Below are positions 1 to 8,169 of a stretch of DNA of 64,000 nt, in pieces (positions within the stretch are counted from its first letter, which is position 1; every line of letters starts with the position of its first letter). This DNA comes from Streptomyces aidingensis (GTDB lineage: Bacteria; Actinomycetota; Actinomycetes; Streptomycetales; Streptomycetaceae): the NCBI RefSeq assembly GCF_900112355.1, contig NZ_FOLM01000011.1:166787-230786 (forward strand), in the 5' to 3' direction. The notes beneath the pieces were generated by a model, which searched no databases, was not told the DNA's origin, and saw only the letters and a program-made list of their open reading frames with translations. Position numbers and translations under genes: made by a program.

Positions 1-1
1 C

Positions 2-433
2 TCCATGAACGTCGTCCGGCCCGGGACATTTGTGTTCACCGCGACCGATGGTGGGTATGCGAAGCGGACAAAGGTGGACGAATACCGAGTGCAGGGCCGG
101 GGTGGTCTGGGCATCAAGGCGGCCCGGATCGTGGAGGACCGCGGTTCGCTGGTGGGCGCGCTGGTGGTCGAGGAGACTGACGAAATCCTCGCCATCACAC
201 TCAGCGGCGGGGTGATCCGTACGCGGGTCAACGAGATCCGGGAGACGGGTCGTGACACCATGGGCGTCCAGCTCATCAATCTGGGCAAGCGGGATGCCGT
301 GGTCGGGGTCGCCCGCAACGCCGAGGCGGGCCGCGAGGCCGAGGAGGTCGAGGCCGAACCCGACGCCGAGCCGGACGCCGGGGCCGACGGCGGTCCCGGC
401 GAGGCAACCGGGGCGCCCGCCGGGGAATCCTGA
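2..433 (+). CDS. gyrA: DNA gyrase subunit A, C-terminal part
   Basis: This is the 3' end of gyrA; the gene begins before the window. The visible 143 codons read as the last blades of the GyrA C-terminal beta-pinwheel, the domain that wraps DNA for negative supercoiling. Pinwheel-type repeats are visible (GGYAKRTKVDEYRVQGRGG and, later, GGVIRTRVNEIRETGRDTMG). An acidic, low-complexity tail rich in Glu, Asp, Ala and Pro follows, as is common in actinobacterial GyrA. The downstream DUF3566 gene matches the usual streptomycete order. The assignment is firm, but the catalytic breakage-reunion domain cannot be inspected here. Confidence 0.95.
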   Translation, partial: SMNVVRPGTFVFTATDGGYAKRTKVDEYRVQGRGGLGIKAARIVEDRGSLVGALVVEETDEILAITLSGGVIRTRVNEIRETGRDTMGVQLINLGKRDAVVGVARNAEAGREAEEVEAEPDAEPDAGADGGPGEATGAPAGES

Positions 434-531
434 CCGGCGGCCCCCGCGGGGGTTACGCTCACCCTCACCACCACCACATCACCACCTGCACCAGCACAGC
501 ACAGCGCAGCGACAGCATTGAGGAGCATGCC

Positions 532-1311
532 GTGAGTGGAGCCGCGGGCGTCCCCGGGGGCGGCACCGGACACGACGGTCGGGCGGCCGATGCGTCGGCC
601 GCCGCCGCGGGCGGCGGCGCAGCCACCGGCTCGGAAGACCGGCGATCCCATGACACGACCCGTGGGGGGTCAACCATGACCAGTGCCAGGCCGGTCGATC
701 CGTACGCCCAGGGCGGCGGCTATCCCGAGCAGCAGCAGGACCAGCGCTACCACCCGCCCCAGGCGTACCCGGCGCCGCCGGGCTCGCCGCCGGTCACCCC
801 GCCGCCCCGCGCCGACGAGACCACCCGGCTGCGGCCCACCGCCTCCGGTGAGTCGTCCGGCGGCTCCGGCGGCTACTCCCCCAGCGAGACCCTGGGCCAG
901 GGCGTGCGCCGCCCCCGGACCGGGGCGCGCACGGTGCCGCGGGTGCGCAAGGCCCGGCTGCGGGTGGCCAAGGCCGACCCGTGGTCGGTGATGAAGGTCA
1001 GCTTCCTGCTCTCCATCGCGCTGGGCATCTGCACCGTGGTGGCGGTGGCGGTGCTGTGGATGGTGATGGACTCCATGGGCGTCTTCTCGGCCGTGGGCGG
1101 CACCATCAGCGAGGCCACCGGCACCGAGAACTCGGCCGGCTTCGACCTGGAGGCGTTCCTCTCCCTGTCCCGGGTGCTGATGTTCACCGGCCTGATCGCC
1201 GCCATCGATGTCGTCCTGGCCACCGCGCTGGCCACCCTGGGCGCCTTCATGTACAACATCTCGGCGGGCTTCGTGGGAGGCATCGAGGTCACCCTCGCCG
1301 AGGACGAGTAA
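532..1311 (+). CDS. DUF3566 transmembrane protein
   Basis: A 259-residue protein that starts at GTG with a GAGGAG ribosome site about 6 bases upstream. The first half is disordered and rich in Gly, Ala, Pro and Gln. The second half holds the DUF3566 domain with two hydrophobic segments, around residues 150-180 and 215-250, joined by an extracellular loop. DUF3566 proteins sit directly after gyrA throughout the actinobacteria. Their biochemical role is not established, though the conserved position and membrane topology suggest envelope or division work. An internal ATG at 676 is a possible alternative start that would drop the first 48 residues. Confidence 0.9.
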   Translation: MSGAAGVPGGGTGHDGRAADASAAAAGGGAATGSEDRRSHDTTRGGSTMTSARPVDPYAQGGGYPEQQQDQRYHPPQAYPAPPGSPPVTPPPRADETTRLRPTASGESSGGSGGYSPSETLGQGVRRPRTGARTVPRVRKARLRVAKADPWSVMKVSFLLSIALGICTVVAVAVLWMVMDSMGVFSAVGGTISEATGTENSAGFDLEAFLSLSRVLMFTGLIAAIDVVLATALATLGAFMYNISAGFVGGIEVTLAEDE

Positions 1312-1327
1312 CCCGGCCGGCACGGAT

Positions 1328-1357
1328 TTGGGCGCCGCCCCGGGCATGCGCTAACCT
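1328..1357 (+). promoter_or_regulatory. Predicted promoter for tRNA-Ile
   Basis: A TTGGGC hexamer (1328-1333) and a TAACCT hexamer (1352-1357) are separated by 18 bases. The second ends 13 bases before the tRNA. This fits a housekeeping-sigma promoter that starts just upstream of the tRNA. It is an inference from spacing and sequence only. Confidence 0.45.
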
Positions 1358-1370
1358 TTGTGAGCAGCGC

Positions 1371-1444
1371 GGGGCTATAGCTCAGATGGTTAGAGCGCAT
1401 CCCTGATAAGGATGAGGCCACAGGTTCAAGTCCTGTTAGCCCCA
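1371..1444 (+). tRNA. tRNA-Ile (anticodon GAT)
   Basis: A full cloverleaf can be drawn. The acceptor stem is GGGGCTA with TAGCCCC. The anticodon stem is CATCC/GGATG around the loop CTGATAA, giving GAT. The T-arm contains GGTTCAAGTCC. The CCA end is not encoded as such; the sequence reads A-CATG after the acceptor stem. A strong terminator follows. Confidence 0.97.
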
Positions 1445-1453
1445 CATGCAAAA

Positions 1454-1483
1454 GAGCCCCCGGCCGGTACCGGCCGGGGGCTT
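1454..1483 (+). terminator. Terminator after tRNA-Ile
   Basis: A near-perfect GC-rich hairpin of the form AGCCCCCGGCCGG-TA-CCGGCCGGGGGCT, followed by a short T-rich stretch. It lies ten bases after the tRNA and probably ends its transcript. Confidence 0.85.
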
Positions 1484-1637
1484 CTTGGTGTTGGGGAGGG
1501 CCGGGGGCATCGGGCCGGGGAGGGTGACGTGGCGGGGGTGCGGAGCGGGGGCGGGGTTGCGGGAGGCGGGTATCATCGGCCGCCAAGAGGTCCCGACAAG
1601 TGGTCCGATACGTCGAGGAAAAGAACGAGGTAGCGCG

Positions 1638-1775
1638 GTGAAGAAGCTCCTCCTGGTCGCGCTGGTGGCAGCGGGCGGCCTTCTGGTGTACCGGCAGATC
1701 CAGCAGGGCAAGGCCGAGCAGGATCTGTGGATGGACGCCACCGACCCCGTCCCGAGTGGCGCCGACGGCGAGTGA
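1638..1775 (+). CDS. DLW-39 family small membrane protein
   Basis: A 45-residue protein beginning at GTG, too short to be picked up easily. It has one N-terminal membrane segment (KKLLLVALVAAGGLLVY), a basic patch (RQIQQGKAEQ), then the Asp-Leu-Trp motif that names the DLW-39 family near residue 30, and an acidic tail. The family is a small actinobacterial group found next to the gyrA region. Its function is unknown. Position, length and motif all agree, so the call is reliable although the role is not. Confidence 0.88.
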   Translation: MKKLLLVALVAAGGLLVYRQIQQGKAEQDLWMDATDPVPSGADGE

Positions 1776-1883
1776 CGTCGACGAAACAGTCTTCAGTGTT
1801 CTCTGTGTCTCCGGGCCCCTGACCTGGCTTGTGGTCGGGGGCCCGAGGCAGTGCGGGCGGACGGGGAAAGGGGAGTGCGCGGC

Positions 1884-3200
1884 ATGGTCGGGGCGCGGAT
1901 CGGGGTGGCGGCCGGGGTGTGTGCGCTGGTGCTGGCGGCACCGTCGGCCCGGGCCGCGGAAGATGCGGGGACGGAGGGCTACCGGCCGGCCGAGCGGGCG
2001 GAGGCGGTGCGCGGAACCGCGAGTACCGCGGACGCTCCGGCGATCGAGGCGGGCGGCATCTACACCGATGAGATCGGGCCCGGCGAGGAGCTGTACTACA
2101 GCCTGGTGATGGACGACATCGCCGGGTACGCCGTCTCGGCGGTGGCCGCCCCCCGGCCCGGTTCCGAGGTGGCGTACGGCGACGGGATCGCGGTGCAGTT
2201 GCAGAGCACCGGAGGCGAGGACTGCGCCCTGGAGGAGCGGGCGGCCTTCGGCTCGGATCTGTCCGCCCGCCCGGTCAGCGCCTGGACCTCCCGGCTGATC
2301 GCCGAGGACGGCCGTTGCCAGACGGCCGGCACCTATCTGCTGCGGGTGACCCGGGAGAGCGCGGAGGAGTCCGACCAGGCGGTCTGGCCCACCGAGATCC
2401 GGGTGATGCGGGAACCGGCGATCAGCGGCGGGCCCCTCGCGGCGCCGCCGGAGAGCGGCTGGCTCACCGAGGTCCCCACGCCGCCCGCCGGGCAGGCCCG
2501 GGTGGTCACCGGCGGCACCGGTTTCAACGACGCCCAGCCGGTCGGCGACGGCGTCTGGCGGGACGACATCGCGCCCGGGCAGACGCTGTTCTACCGGGTG
2601 CCGGTGGACTGGCACCAGCAGCTCGCGGTCACCGTGGAGCTGGCCAACGCGCCGCTCGGCGACCAGGGCTATGCGTTTGTCGGAGACGGTCTGCTGGTGG
2701 AGGCGTACAACCCGGCGCGGGGCGAGGTGGCCGAGCTGTCCGGCACCTATACCGGCGATCCGCTCCAGGTGCAGGGCGTGCTGCCGCCGGCCGCGTACGC
2801 CAACCGGACCGACGCGGCCGGCACGGCGGCCGGCGCCATGATCTTCTCCGGCTGGCACTATCTGGCGGTGCATCTCAAGGACGAGGTCGGCGAGATCACC
2901 GACGCCGGGAGCATCGGTCTGCATCTGCGGGTGTCGGTGGAGGGCGAGCCGGCGGCCGGCCCGGAATACGCGGAGGACGCCGCGGAGGCGGGCTTCGGGA
3001 TCACCGAGGCGGACCGGCTCCAGGCGGAGGAGGGCAAGACGGACGAGGCCGTGGCGGCCGAGCGGCGCGACGGCCGGGTGGCCCTGGGCCTGGGTTCGCT
3101 CGGCGCGGGGGTGGCGCTGCTGGCCGTGCTCGGGCTGTGGACGCTGCTGGCCCGCCGCCGGGCCGCCGCCACCGCCACCGCCGCCGCCGTCAGGCGGTGA
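1884..3200 (+). CDS. Secreted, membrane-anchored protein of unknown function
   Basis: A 438-residue protein of type I topology. It has an N-terminal signal peptide (about residues 1-25, ending near ARA), a large extracytoplasmic part, and one C-terminal membrane span (LGAGVALLAVLGLWTLLA) followed by an Arg/Ala-rich cytoplasmic tail. The ectodomain contains two similar stretches (IYTDEIGPGEELYYSL near the start and WRDDIAPGQTLFYRVPV in the middle), so it looks like a duplicated beta-sandwich unit. ATG at 1884 was chosen because an AAAGGGGAG site precedes it and because it exposes the signal peptide. GTG at 1875 and 1851 are alternatives. The 3' end overlaps the convergent kinase gene by 11 bases. 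I do not recognise a catalytic motif. Confidence 0.75.
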   Translation: MVGARIGVAAGVCALVLAAPSARAAEDAGTEGYRPAERAEAVRGTASTADAPAIEAGGIYTDEIGPGEELYYSLVMDDIAGYAVSAVAAPRPGSEVAYGDGIAVQLQSTGGEDCALEERAAFGSDLSARPVSAWTSRLIAEDGRCQTAGTYLLRVTRESAEESDQAVWPTEIRVMREPAISGGPLAAPPESGWLTEVPTPPAGQARVVTGGTGFNDAQPVGDGVWRDDIAPGQTLFYRVPVDWHQQLAVTVELANAPLGDQGYAFVGDGLLVEAYNPARGEVAELSGTYTGDPLQVQGVLPPAAYANRTDAAGTAAGAMIFSGWHYLAVHLKDEVGEITDAGSIGLHLRVSVEGEPAAGPEYAEDAAEAGFGITEADRLQAEEGKTDEAVAAERRDGRVALGLGSLGAGVALLAVLGLWTLLARRRAAATATAAAVRR

Positions 3201-4383
3201 CCAGGGTCCAGACGCCGAAGGCGATCAGGGCCAGCGAGAGCAGCAGCATCGGCACGGCGGCGGCGGTCGGCGGACCGGCGGCCCGCCGGACGGGCGCGGG
3301 AGCCGCCCGCACGGCCGGGGCGGCGGGCGGCGCGGCGGCCGGCGCGGCGGTGACCGTCGGGGGGTGTGCGGGCGTGGCGGCGCGCAGGGGAGCGGCCGTC
3401 GGTGTGGCGGGGAAGGAGGCCGGGGGCCGGGGCGGGGCCAGATGGAAGCTGCCGGTCTCGGACTCGTTGCCCGGCCCGGCCACGGCGGCGTTCACCGGGC
3501 CGTCCGGCCCGAAGCCCGCGGGCAGCGGTCCGAGCCGGTCCGGGACGCAGACGGCCGGGACGGCGTCCGGCGGCGGCGCGGACGGCAGCAGCTCGGCGGC
3601 CTGGGCGAGCGCCTTGCGGGCCCCGGTGGCCGTCGTGAATCTGGCCGCCGGATCCGGCTGCAGCAGGGCGCCCAGCACCTGCCACAGGACCTCGGGGACG
3701 CCCTTCGGGGCGGGCGGCACGGCGGGCGCGCTGTCCGCGTACCGGGCGAACAGGGCCTGGGCGTCGGGCTGCCGGCCGGTCAGCAGATACAGGCCGACCA
3801 GACCGGTGGCGTACAGATCGGCCGGGAAGTCCGGCTCGGCGCCCAGCATCTGCTCGGGGGCCGCGTAACCCGGTGTTCCCACGACGAAGTTGACCTCGGT
3901 CAGCCGGGGCTCGCCCTTGCGCATGGAGATGCCGAAGTCGGACAGTCTCAGATGCGGGCGGCCCTCGCCGGTCGCCTCCAGCAGGATGTTGGCGGGCTTG
4001 ATGTCCCGGTGCACGATGTTCTCGTCGTGCACCGCCTGGAGCCCGGACAGCAACTGGTCCAGCAGGCCGCAGACGTAGCGGGGCGGCAGCGCGCCGAAGT
4101 CGCCGACCAGATGGTTCAGTGCGCCGCCGCGCACCAGATCCATGGTGAACAGGACCTTGTCGTCGTCGGCGGCCCAGCTGCTGGGGGCGAGGACATGCGG
4201 ATGGTCGATCCGGACCGCCTGCTCGCGCACGAAGCGGAGCAGCGAGTGCGCGTCCGACTGCTGGAGCACCTTGGCCGCCGCATAGCGCGCCCGGCGGTGG
4301 TCCCAGGCGCGCCACACCGCCCCGACGCCGCCCCGGCCGATCGGGTCGACCAGCTCGTACCGTCCTGCGAAGATCTCACCCAT
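3190..4383 (-). CDS. Membrane-tethered Ser/Thr protein kinase
   Basis: A 397-residue Hanks-type kinase. The glycine loop GRGGVGAV is at residues 16-23, the ATP-binding Lys is K38, the catalytic loop HRDIKPAN is at 125-132 and DFG is at 149-151. The APE motif is GYAAPEQ. After the kinase domain comes a long Pro/Ala-rich linker and a single C-terminal membrane span (PMLLLSLALIAFGVWTLV) with almost nothing beyond it, so no extracellular sensor is present. It lies 8 bases after the HTH gene upstream and is probably co-transcribed with it. That regulator is a plausible substrate or partner, but this is inference. It is distinct from PknB at 12-14 kb. Confidence 0.92.
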   Translation of the reverse strand: MGEIFAGRYELVDPIGRGGVGAVWRAWDHRRARYAAAKVLQQSDAHSLLRFVREQAVRIDHPHVLAPSSWAADDDKVLFTMDLVRGGALNHLVGDFGALPPRYVCGLLDQLLSGLQAVHDENIVHRDIKPANILLEATGEGRPHLRLSDFGISMRKGEPRLTEVNFVVGTPGYAAPEQMLGAEPDFPADLYATGLVGLYLLTGRQPDAQALFARYADSAPAVPPAPKGVPEVLWQVLGALLQPDPAARFTTATGARKALAQAAELLPSAPPPDAVPAVCVPDRLGPLPAGFGPDGPVNAAVAGPGNESETGSFHLAPPRPPASFPATPTAAPLRAATPAHPPTVTAAPAAAPPAAPAVRAAPAPVRRAAGPPTAAAVPMLLLSLALIAFGVWTLVTA

Positions 4384-4391
4384 CGAGCCGC

Positions 4392-4955
4392 TCAGTTCTG
4401 GTGCTGTTCGTAGTGGGCCACGGCGTCACGGGTACGGGCCACGCCATAGACCCGGAGGAATTCGGCCAGTTCGGGGTAGCTGTCGGCGAGCATTTTGGCC
4501 GCGCTCTGGATCTCGCCGGCGTCGGCGACCGCGCGCAGCAGCGCCTGGATCTCGCGCACCACCCGCTTGGTGGGATTGGCCGGCACGCCGGCCGGTCCGC
4601 CGGTGCGTATCGGCGCCGGGTGGTGGCCGAGCACGCTGCCCCCCGCCGAGCGGCGGATGTCCTCCATGGCCGCGGTGGCCTCGGCCGCGCTGATCCGGCC
4701 GTCGCGCACCTCCTGCGCAAGCTCCTGGAGCGCGCGGACCCGCTGCACCACGGCCGGGTTGCCGATCTTGGCGCGCTGGCCGCTCATCAACTGGGAGAGC
4801 ATCGGGGCGGACAGGCCGAGCACTCCGGCCAGCCGTGCCTGATTGAGGCCCAGATCAGCGATGAGCCGCCGGAACAGCGTGCCCAGCGGCTCTCCGTACC
4901 ATGTGGTCTGCTGCTGTCTGGCCTTCTCCGCCGCCTCCTGCTGGGCTGCGTCCAT
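4392..4955 (-). CDS. Helix-turn-helix DNA-binding protein
   Basis: A 187-residue soluble protein with an N-terminal XRE-like helix-turn-helix around residues 24-62 (LNQARLAGVLGLSAPMLSQL). A helical middle follows (RALQELAQEVRDGRISAAEA), then a C-terminal helical region that ends close to the stop. The stop is 8 bases before the kinase start, which suggests one operon and a kinase/regulator pair conserved in streptomycetes. The upstream region is AT-richer than its surroundings and contains a repeated CACGTG-like pair (ACTTCACGTGCTTCACGTGC, 4980-4999) that could be an operator. Target genes are unknown. Confidence 0.85.
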   Translation of the reverse strand: MDAAQQEAAEKARQQQTTWYGEPLGTLFRRLIADLGLNQARLAGVLGLSAPMLSQLMSGQRAKIGNPAVVQRVRALQELAQEVRDGRISAAEATAAMEDIRRSAGGSVLGHHPAPIRTGGPAGVPANPTKRVVREIQALLRAVADAGEIQSAAKMLADSYPELAEFLRVYGVARTRDAVAHYEQHQN

Positions 4956-5093
4956 GATTCCTCCCCGGCTCTCCCCTTGACTTCACGTGCTTCACGTGCG
5001 CGAAGTTGCGCGCCATCCTACGGAAACCGGTGTCCCCGCGGCGATACCCGGTCGGAAGACGGGCCGGGGATTGGGTACCCTGGGGCACTGCGC

Positions 5094-5166
5094 GGGGCGT
5101 TAGCTCAGTTGGTAGAGCGCCGTCTTTGCATGGCGGATGTCAGGAGTTCGACTCTCCTACGCTCCA
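5094..5166 (+). tRNA. tRNA-Ala (anticodon TGC)
   Basis: A full cloverleaf. The acceptor GGGGCGT pairs with ACGCTCC (one G-T pair). The anticodon stem CCGTC/GGCGG encloses the loop TTTGCAT, giving TGC. The T-arm contains AGTTCGACT. A TACCCT hexamer at 5076-5081 sits 12 bases upstream and is a likely -10 element. Confidence 0.97.
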
Positions 5167-5174
5167 CCGCCCTC

Positions 5175-5208
5175 AGGGGCCGTCTTCCCAGCCGGGGAGG
5201 CGGCCCCT
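5175..5208 (+). terminator. Terminator after tRNA-Ala
   Basis: A hairpin with AGGGGCCG pairing with CGGCCCCT and further partial pairing inside. It lies just after the tRNA and in front of the convergent sortase gene, so it may act on both transcripts. Confidence 0.65.
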
Positions 5209-5233
5209 GTCGCCCCCCCCGGGGGGCGGGGCC

Positions 5234-6052
5234 TCAGGAGAGCTCGGGGGGCGGGGTGCGGTTCTCGTCGACGGGGACGGTGCGGTCGAGTTCGCCCCAG
5301 ACGATGTAGCGGTACCGCGAGGTGCGGATCGGGGTGCAGGTGGTCAGCGTGATGTAGCGGCCGGCCTCGGTGGCACCGGACTCCTCCGGGATCGGGTCCA
5401 GCACCTCGGTGTTGTACCGGGAGGTCTCCGGCAGGATCGCGTAGACCTTGTAGATGTACCAGGTGTCCTTGGTCTCGAAGACGATCGCGTCGCCTTCCTC
5501 GATCCGGTGGATGTTGTGGAAGCGGGCGCCGTGGCCGTCCCGGTGCGCGGCCAGGGAGAAGTTGCCCTCCTCGTCCCACGGCATGGCGGACTCCACCGGC
5601 TCGCCGGCGTAGTAACCGGCCACGCCGCCGTTGAGGACGTCGTCCCCGGTGCCCTCCTTGACCAGGATGTCGGTGCCGGTCATGGCCGGGATGTGCAGAA
5701 AGCCCAGGCCGTCGGCGGGGTCGAAGACCGGCGGCGGCTCGTCGGCCGGGGTGCCGCCCGGGTCGCCCTCCTGCTGCTCCTGCTCCTCCCACAGGTCGCG
5801 GACGGCATCGCTGTCCCGCGCGGCCTCCCGGTCGGCGAGCACATTGGTCCACCACAGCGAGTAGACGACGAACAGGCCCAGCACCACCCCGGCGGTGATC
5901 AGCAGCTCGCCGACGACGCTCACCGCCCCGGCGACGATCCGCACGGTGCGGGAGGGGCGGCGGGGAGCGGCGGCGTCGGACCGTTTCTGCGCCTCCGGTT
6001 CCTGGTCCTGCCCCGCGGGTGCCTCGTGGGCGGACTCAGTTGACGAGGGCAT
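5234..6052 (-). CDS. Class E sortase (first of two)
   Basis: A 272-residue transpeptidase that anchors LAXTG-type proteins to peptidoglycan. It has a disordered cytoplasmic N-terminus, one membrane span around residues 40-66 (VGELLITAGVVLGLFVVY), and an extracellular sortase barrel. The catalytic triad is visible: His170 in LAAHRD, Cys239 in TLTTCTP, and Arg248 nine residues later. It overlaps the upstream sortase gene by 17 bases, so the two are surely co-transcribed. In S. coelicolor the matching pair SrtE1/SrtE2 supports aerial development by anchoring chaplins. Which copy corresponds to SrtE1 is not decided here, so no symbol is given. Confidence 0.93.
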   Translation of the reverse strand: MPSSTESAHEAPAGQDQEPEAQKRSDAAAPRRPSRTVRIVAGAVSVVGELLITAGVVLGLFVVYSLWWTNVLADREAARDSDAVRDLWEEQEQQEGDPGGTPADEPPPVFDPADGLGFLHIPAMTGTDILVKEGTGDDVLNGGVAGYYAGEPVESAMPWDEEGNFSLAAHRDGHGARFHNIHRIEEGDAIVFETKDTWYIYKVYAILPETSRYNTEVLDPIPEESGATEAGRYITLTTCTPIRTSRYRYIVWGELDRTVPVDENRTPPPELS

Positions 6053-7190
6053 CCGGCTCCCCTTCGCTGCGCGGGTGTTCCTCCACCAGCTCTCCCCAGA
6101 CGATCAGCCGGTAGGTGGAGGTGAACTCCGGCGTGCAGGTGGTCAGGGTGACGTACCGGCCGGGCCCGGTGAATCCGCCCTGGGTGGGAATGGGGTCGAG
6201 CACCTGGATATTACGTGGTGAGGTCTGGTCCAGCCGGCTGCGCATCTCGTAGATGTAGTAGGTGTCCTCGGTCTCGATGACGATCGGGTCCCCGGGCTGC
6301 ATCTTGTTGATGTAGCGGAACGGCTCGCCCTTGGTGTTGCGGTGGCCGGCCAGGCCGACATTGCCCTCCTCCTCCCACGGCATGGCGGTGGGCAGGCCGT
6401 CCTCCTCGCCGTAGTGGCCGACCATGCCGCGGTCCAGCACGCCGCCCGGATCGACGCCCTCGGCGATCGGCACCCGGACGTCCAGGGTGGGCAGATGGAG
6501 CAGGGCGAAGCCCTCGCCCGGGGAGAAGACGGCCGGCTGCTCGTCCTCGCCGGAGCCGTCCCGGCCGTCGCCGCCGTTGTCCGCGGCCTGGTCCCACTGC
6601 TCGGTGAGGCTGTCCGCCTCCTTGTTCGCAAAGGCCCGGGCCTGCACATTCGTCCACCAGAGCTGGTAGGCGACGAACAGCATGAGGATCACGCCGAAGG
6701 TCATCATCAGCTCGCCCACCACATTGGCGATCTTGTTCATCCGGGTGGACTTGCGGGCCTTCTCGGCCTGGCGGCGGGCCACCCGGCCGCCCGGCGCCGG
6801 CTCGGACGGAGCGGCGGCCGGAGCGGCGGCCGGAGCGGCGGCCGGATGTCCGGTCAGATCGGCGGGGCGGCGCAGGCCGATGGTCTCCGGGTCGTACTCG
6901 TCCTCGAAGTCGGTGTAGGGCGTGAGCAGGGAGGTGGCCGCGGCATCGTCCGGGGCGGGAGCGGGAGCGGCGGCGGTCTCGTAGGGATACTCCCGGTAGG
7001 CGGCGCCCTCGGCTATCGGGGGCGGGTCGTACGGCTGCGGCTCCCGCCCGCCGGGGCGCTGCTCGGGCAGCGGGTCGTTGAGCGGATCGTCCATGGACCG
7101 GATCGCCGCCTCGAACGCGCCCGGAGCGGCGTAGGGATCCCCGTCGGATTCCCAGGCCGCCCCCGTGTCCTCCGGGCGCCGCGTGGTCAC
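6036..7190 (-). CDS. Class E sortase (second, with long disordered N-terminus)
   Basis: A 384-residue sortase paralogue. The start is set at GTG 7190 because it overlaps the upstream gene's TGA as GTGA. A longer frame exists upstream but would run into that gene. About 180 N-terminal residues are acidic and Pro/Ala-rich, with a short repeat (APAAAPAAAP). A membrane span follows (VGELMMTFGVILMLFVAY), then the barrel. The triad is His283 (LAGHRN), Cys352 (TLTTCTP) and Arg361; the His-to-Cys spacing of 69 matches the other copy exactly. The long cytoplasmic extension is the main difference from its neighbour and may bind a partner protein. Confidence 0.92.
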   Translation of the reverse strand: MTTRRPEDTGAAWESDGDPYAAPGAFEAAIRSMDDPLNDPLPEQRPGGREPQPYDPPPIAEGAAYREYPYETAAAPAPAPDDAAATSLLTPYTDFEDEYDPETIGLRRPADLTGHPAAAPAAAPAAAPSEPAPGGRVARRQAEKARKSTRMNKIANVVGELMMTFGVILMLFVAYQLWWTNVQARAFANKEADSLTEQWDQAADNGGDGRDGSGEDEQPAVFSPGEGFALLHLPTLDVRVPIAEGVDPGGVLDRGMVGHYGEEDGLPTAMPWEEEGNVGLAGHRNTKGEPFRYINKMQPGDPIVIETEDTYYIYEMRSRLDQTSPRNIQVLDPIPTQGGFTGPGRYVTLTTCTPEFTSTYRLIVWGELVEEHPRSEGEPDALVN

Positions 7191-7849
7191 GCCGCCGGCT
7201 CCAGGGGGCCCGGCCGGCCGGAGTGCCCCACCACCGGGGCCAGGCCGCGGGAGCGTTCCACGGCCTGCGGATCGCCGCACACGGCCAGCCAGTTGGCCAG
7301 CATCCGGTGGCCGCCCTCAGTGAGCACCGACTCGGGATGGAACTGCACGCCCTCCACCGGCAGGGTGCGGTGCCGCAGGCCCATCACCACCTGGCCGGTG
7401 CGGGCGGTGATCTCGATCTCGGCGGGCAGCGTGGGCTCCACCGCGGCCAGCGAGTGGTAGCGGGTGACGGTCAGCGGGCTGGGCAGCCCGGCGAAGACCC
7501 CCTGCCCGCCGTGGTCCACCGGCGATGTCTTGCCGTGCAGCAGCTCGGGGGCGCGGCCCACCACGCCGCCGTGGGCCACCGCCATCGCCTGCATGCCCAG
7601 GCAGACGCCGAACACCGGGGTGCGGGCCGCGGCGCAGTGCCGCACCATCTCGATGCAGACTCCGGCGTCCTCCGGGGTGCCGGGGCCGGGCGAGAGCAGT
7701 ACGCCGTCGAAGCCGCCGGCCGCCACATGGCCGGTGGTGACCGCGTCGTTGCGCAGCACCTGGCAGTCGGCGCCGAGCTGGTAGAGGTACTGGACGAGGT
7801 TGTAGACAAAGCTGTCGTAGTTGTCCACGACCAGAATCCGCGCGCCCAT
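7187..7849 (-). CDS. Glutamine amidotransferase, anthranilate/aminodeoxychorismate synthase component II
   Basis: A 220-residue class I glutamine amidotransferase that would release ammonia for a chorismate-using partner (TrpE or PabB type). The triad is clear: Cys83 in GVCLGMQ, His171 and Glu173 in QFHPES. The oxyanion region LLSPGPGTPEDAG is also typical. No component I gene lies nearby, so the choice between tryptophan and folate pathways cannot be made from this window. It sits between a small membrane protein (TGATG overlap) and the sortases (GTGA overlap), the standard streptomycete arrangement. Confidence 0.92.
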   Translation of the reverse strand: MGARILVVDNYDSFVYNLVQYLYQLGADCQVLRNDAVTTGHVAAGGFDGVLLSPGPGTPEDAGVCIEMVRHCAAARTPVFGVCLGMQAMAVAHGGVVGRAPELLHGKTSPVDHGGQGVFAGLPSPLTVTRYHSLAAVEPTLPAEIEITARTGQVVMGLRHRTLPVEGVQFHPESVLTEGGHRMLANWLAVCGDPQAVERSRGLAPVVGHSGRPGPLEPAA

Positions 7850-8049
7850 CAGCCTGCCGCTCCCCGCTGCTCACCGCCGCCGCCCCCGGCCTCGCCGTCG
7901 ACGGTCACGTCACCGAACGGCAGCAGCGGTTCGGCCCAGGGAAAGACCCAGGTGAACAGGGTGTACACCGCTCCCAGGACCAGTGCGAGGGAGATCAGCG
8001 CGCGCACCGGCGTATTGCCCGGCAGATGCCGCCAGATCCAGCCGTACAT
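7849..8049 (-). CDS. Small single-span membrane protein
   Basis: A 66-residue protein that starts with MYGWIWRHLPG. It has one membrane span (ALISLALVLGAVYTLFTWVF), a short outside segment and a Gly-rich tail. ATG at 8049 was chosen because a GAAGGAAG site precedes it; an upstream in-frame start would add 29 residues without membrane or motif content. The last base of its stop is the first base of the amidotransferase ATG (TGATG), so translation is coupled. No named function is known to me. The conserved position near division genes suggests an envelope role. Confidence 0.72.
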   Translation of the reverse strand: MYGWIWRHLPGNTPVRALISLALVLGAVYTLFTWVFPWAEPLLPFGDVTVDGEAGGGGGEQRGAAG

Positions 8050-8169
8050 GCCGACGCTTCCTTCTCTCGTCTCCCGACTGCCGCGTACCGCCCCAGGGTA
8101 CGATGCGCGGCCCGCCGCCCGGGGTGCGGTGCGCATGATTGCCCGGCCTTCGTGCGCCGGTGCGCCCGG

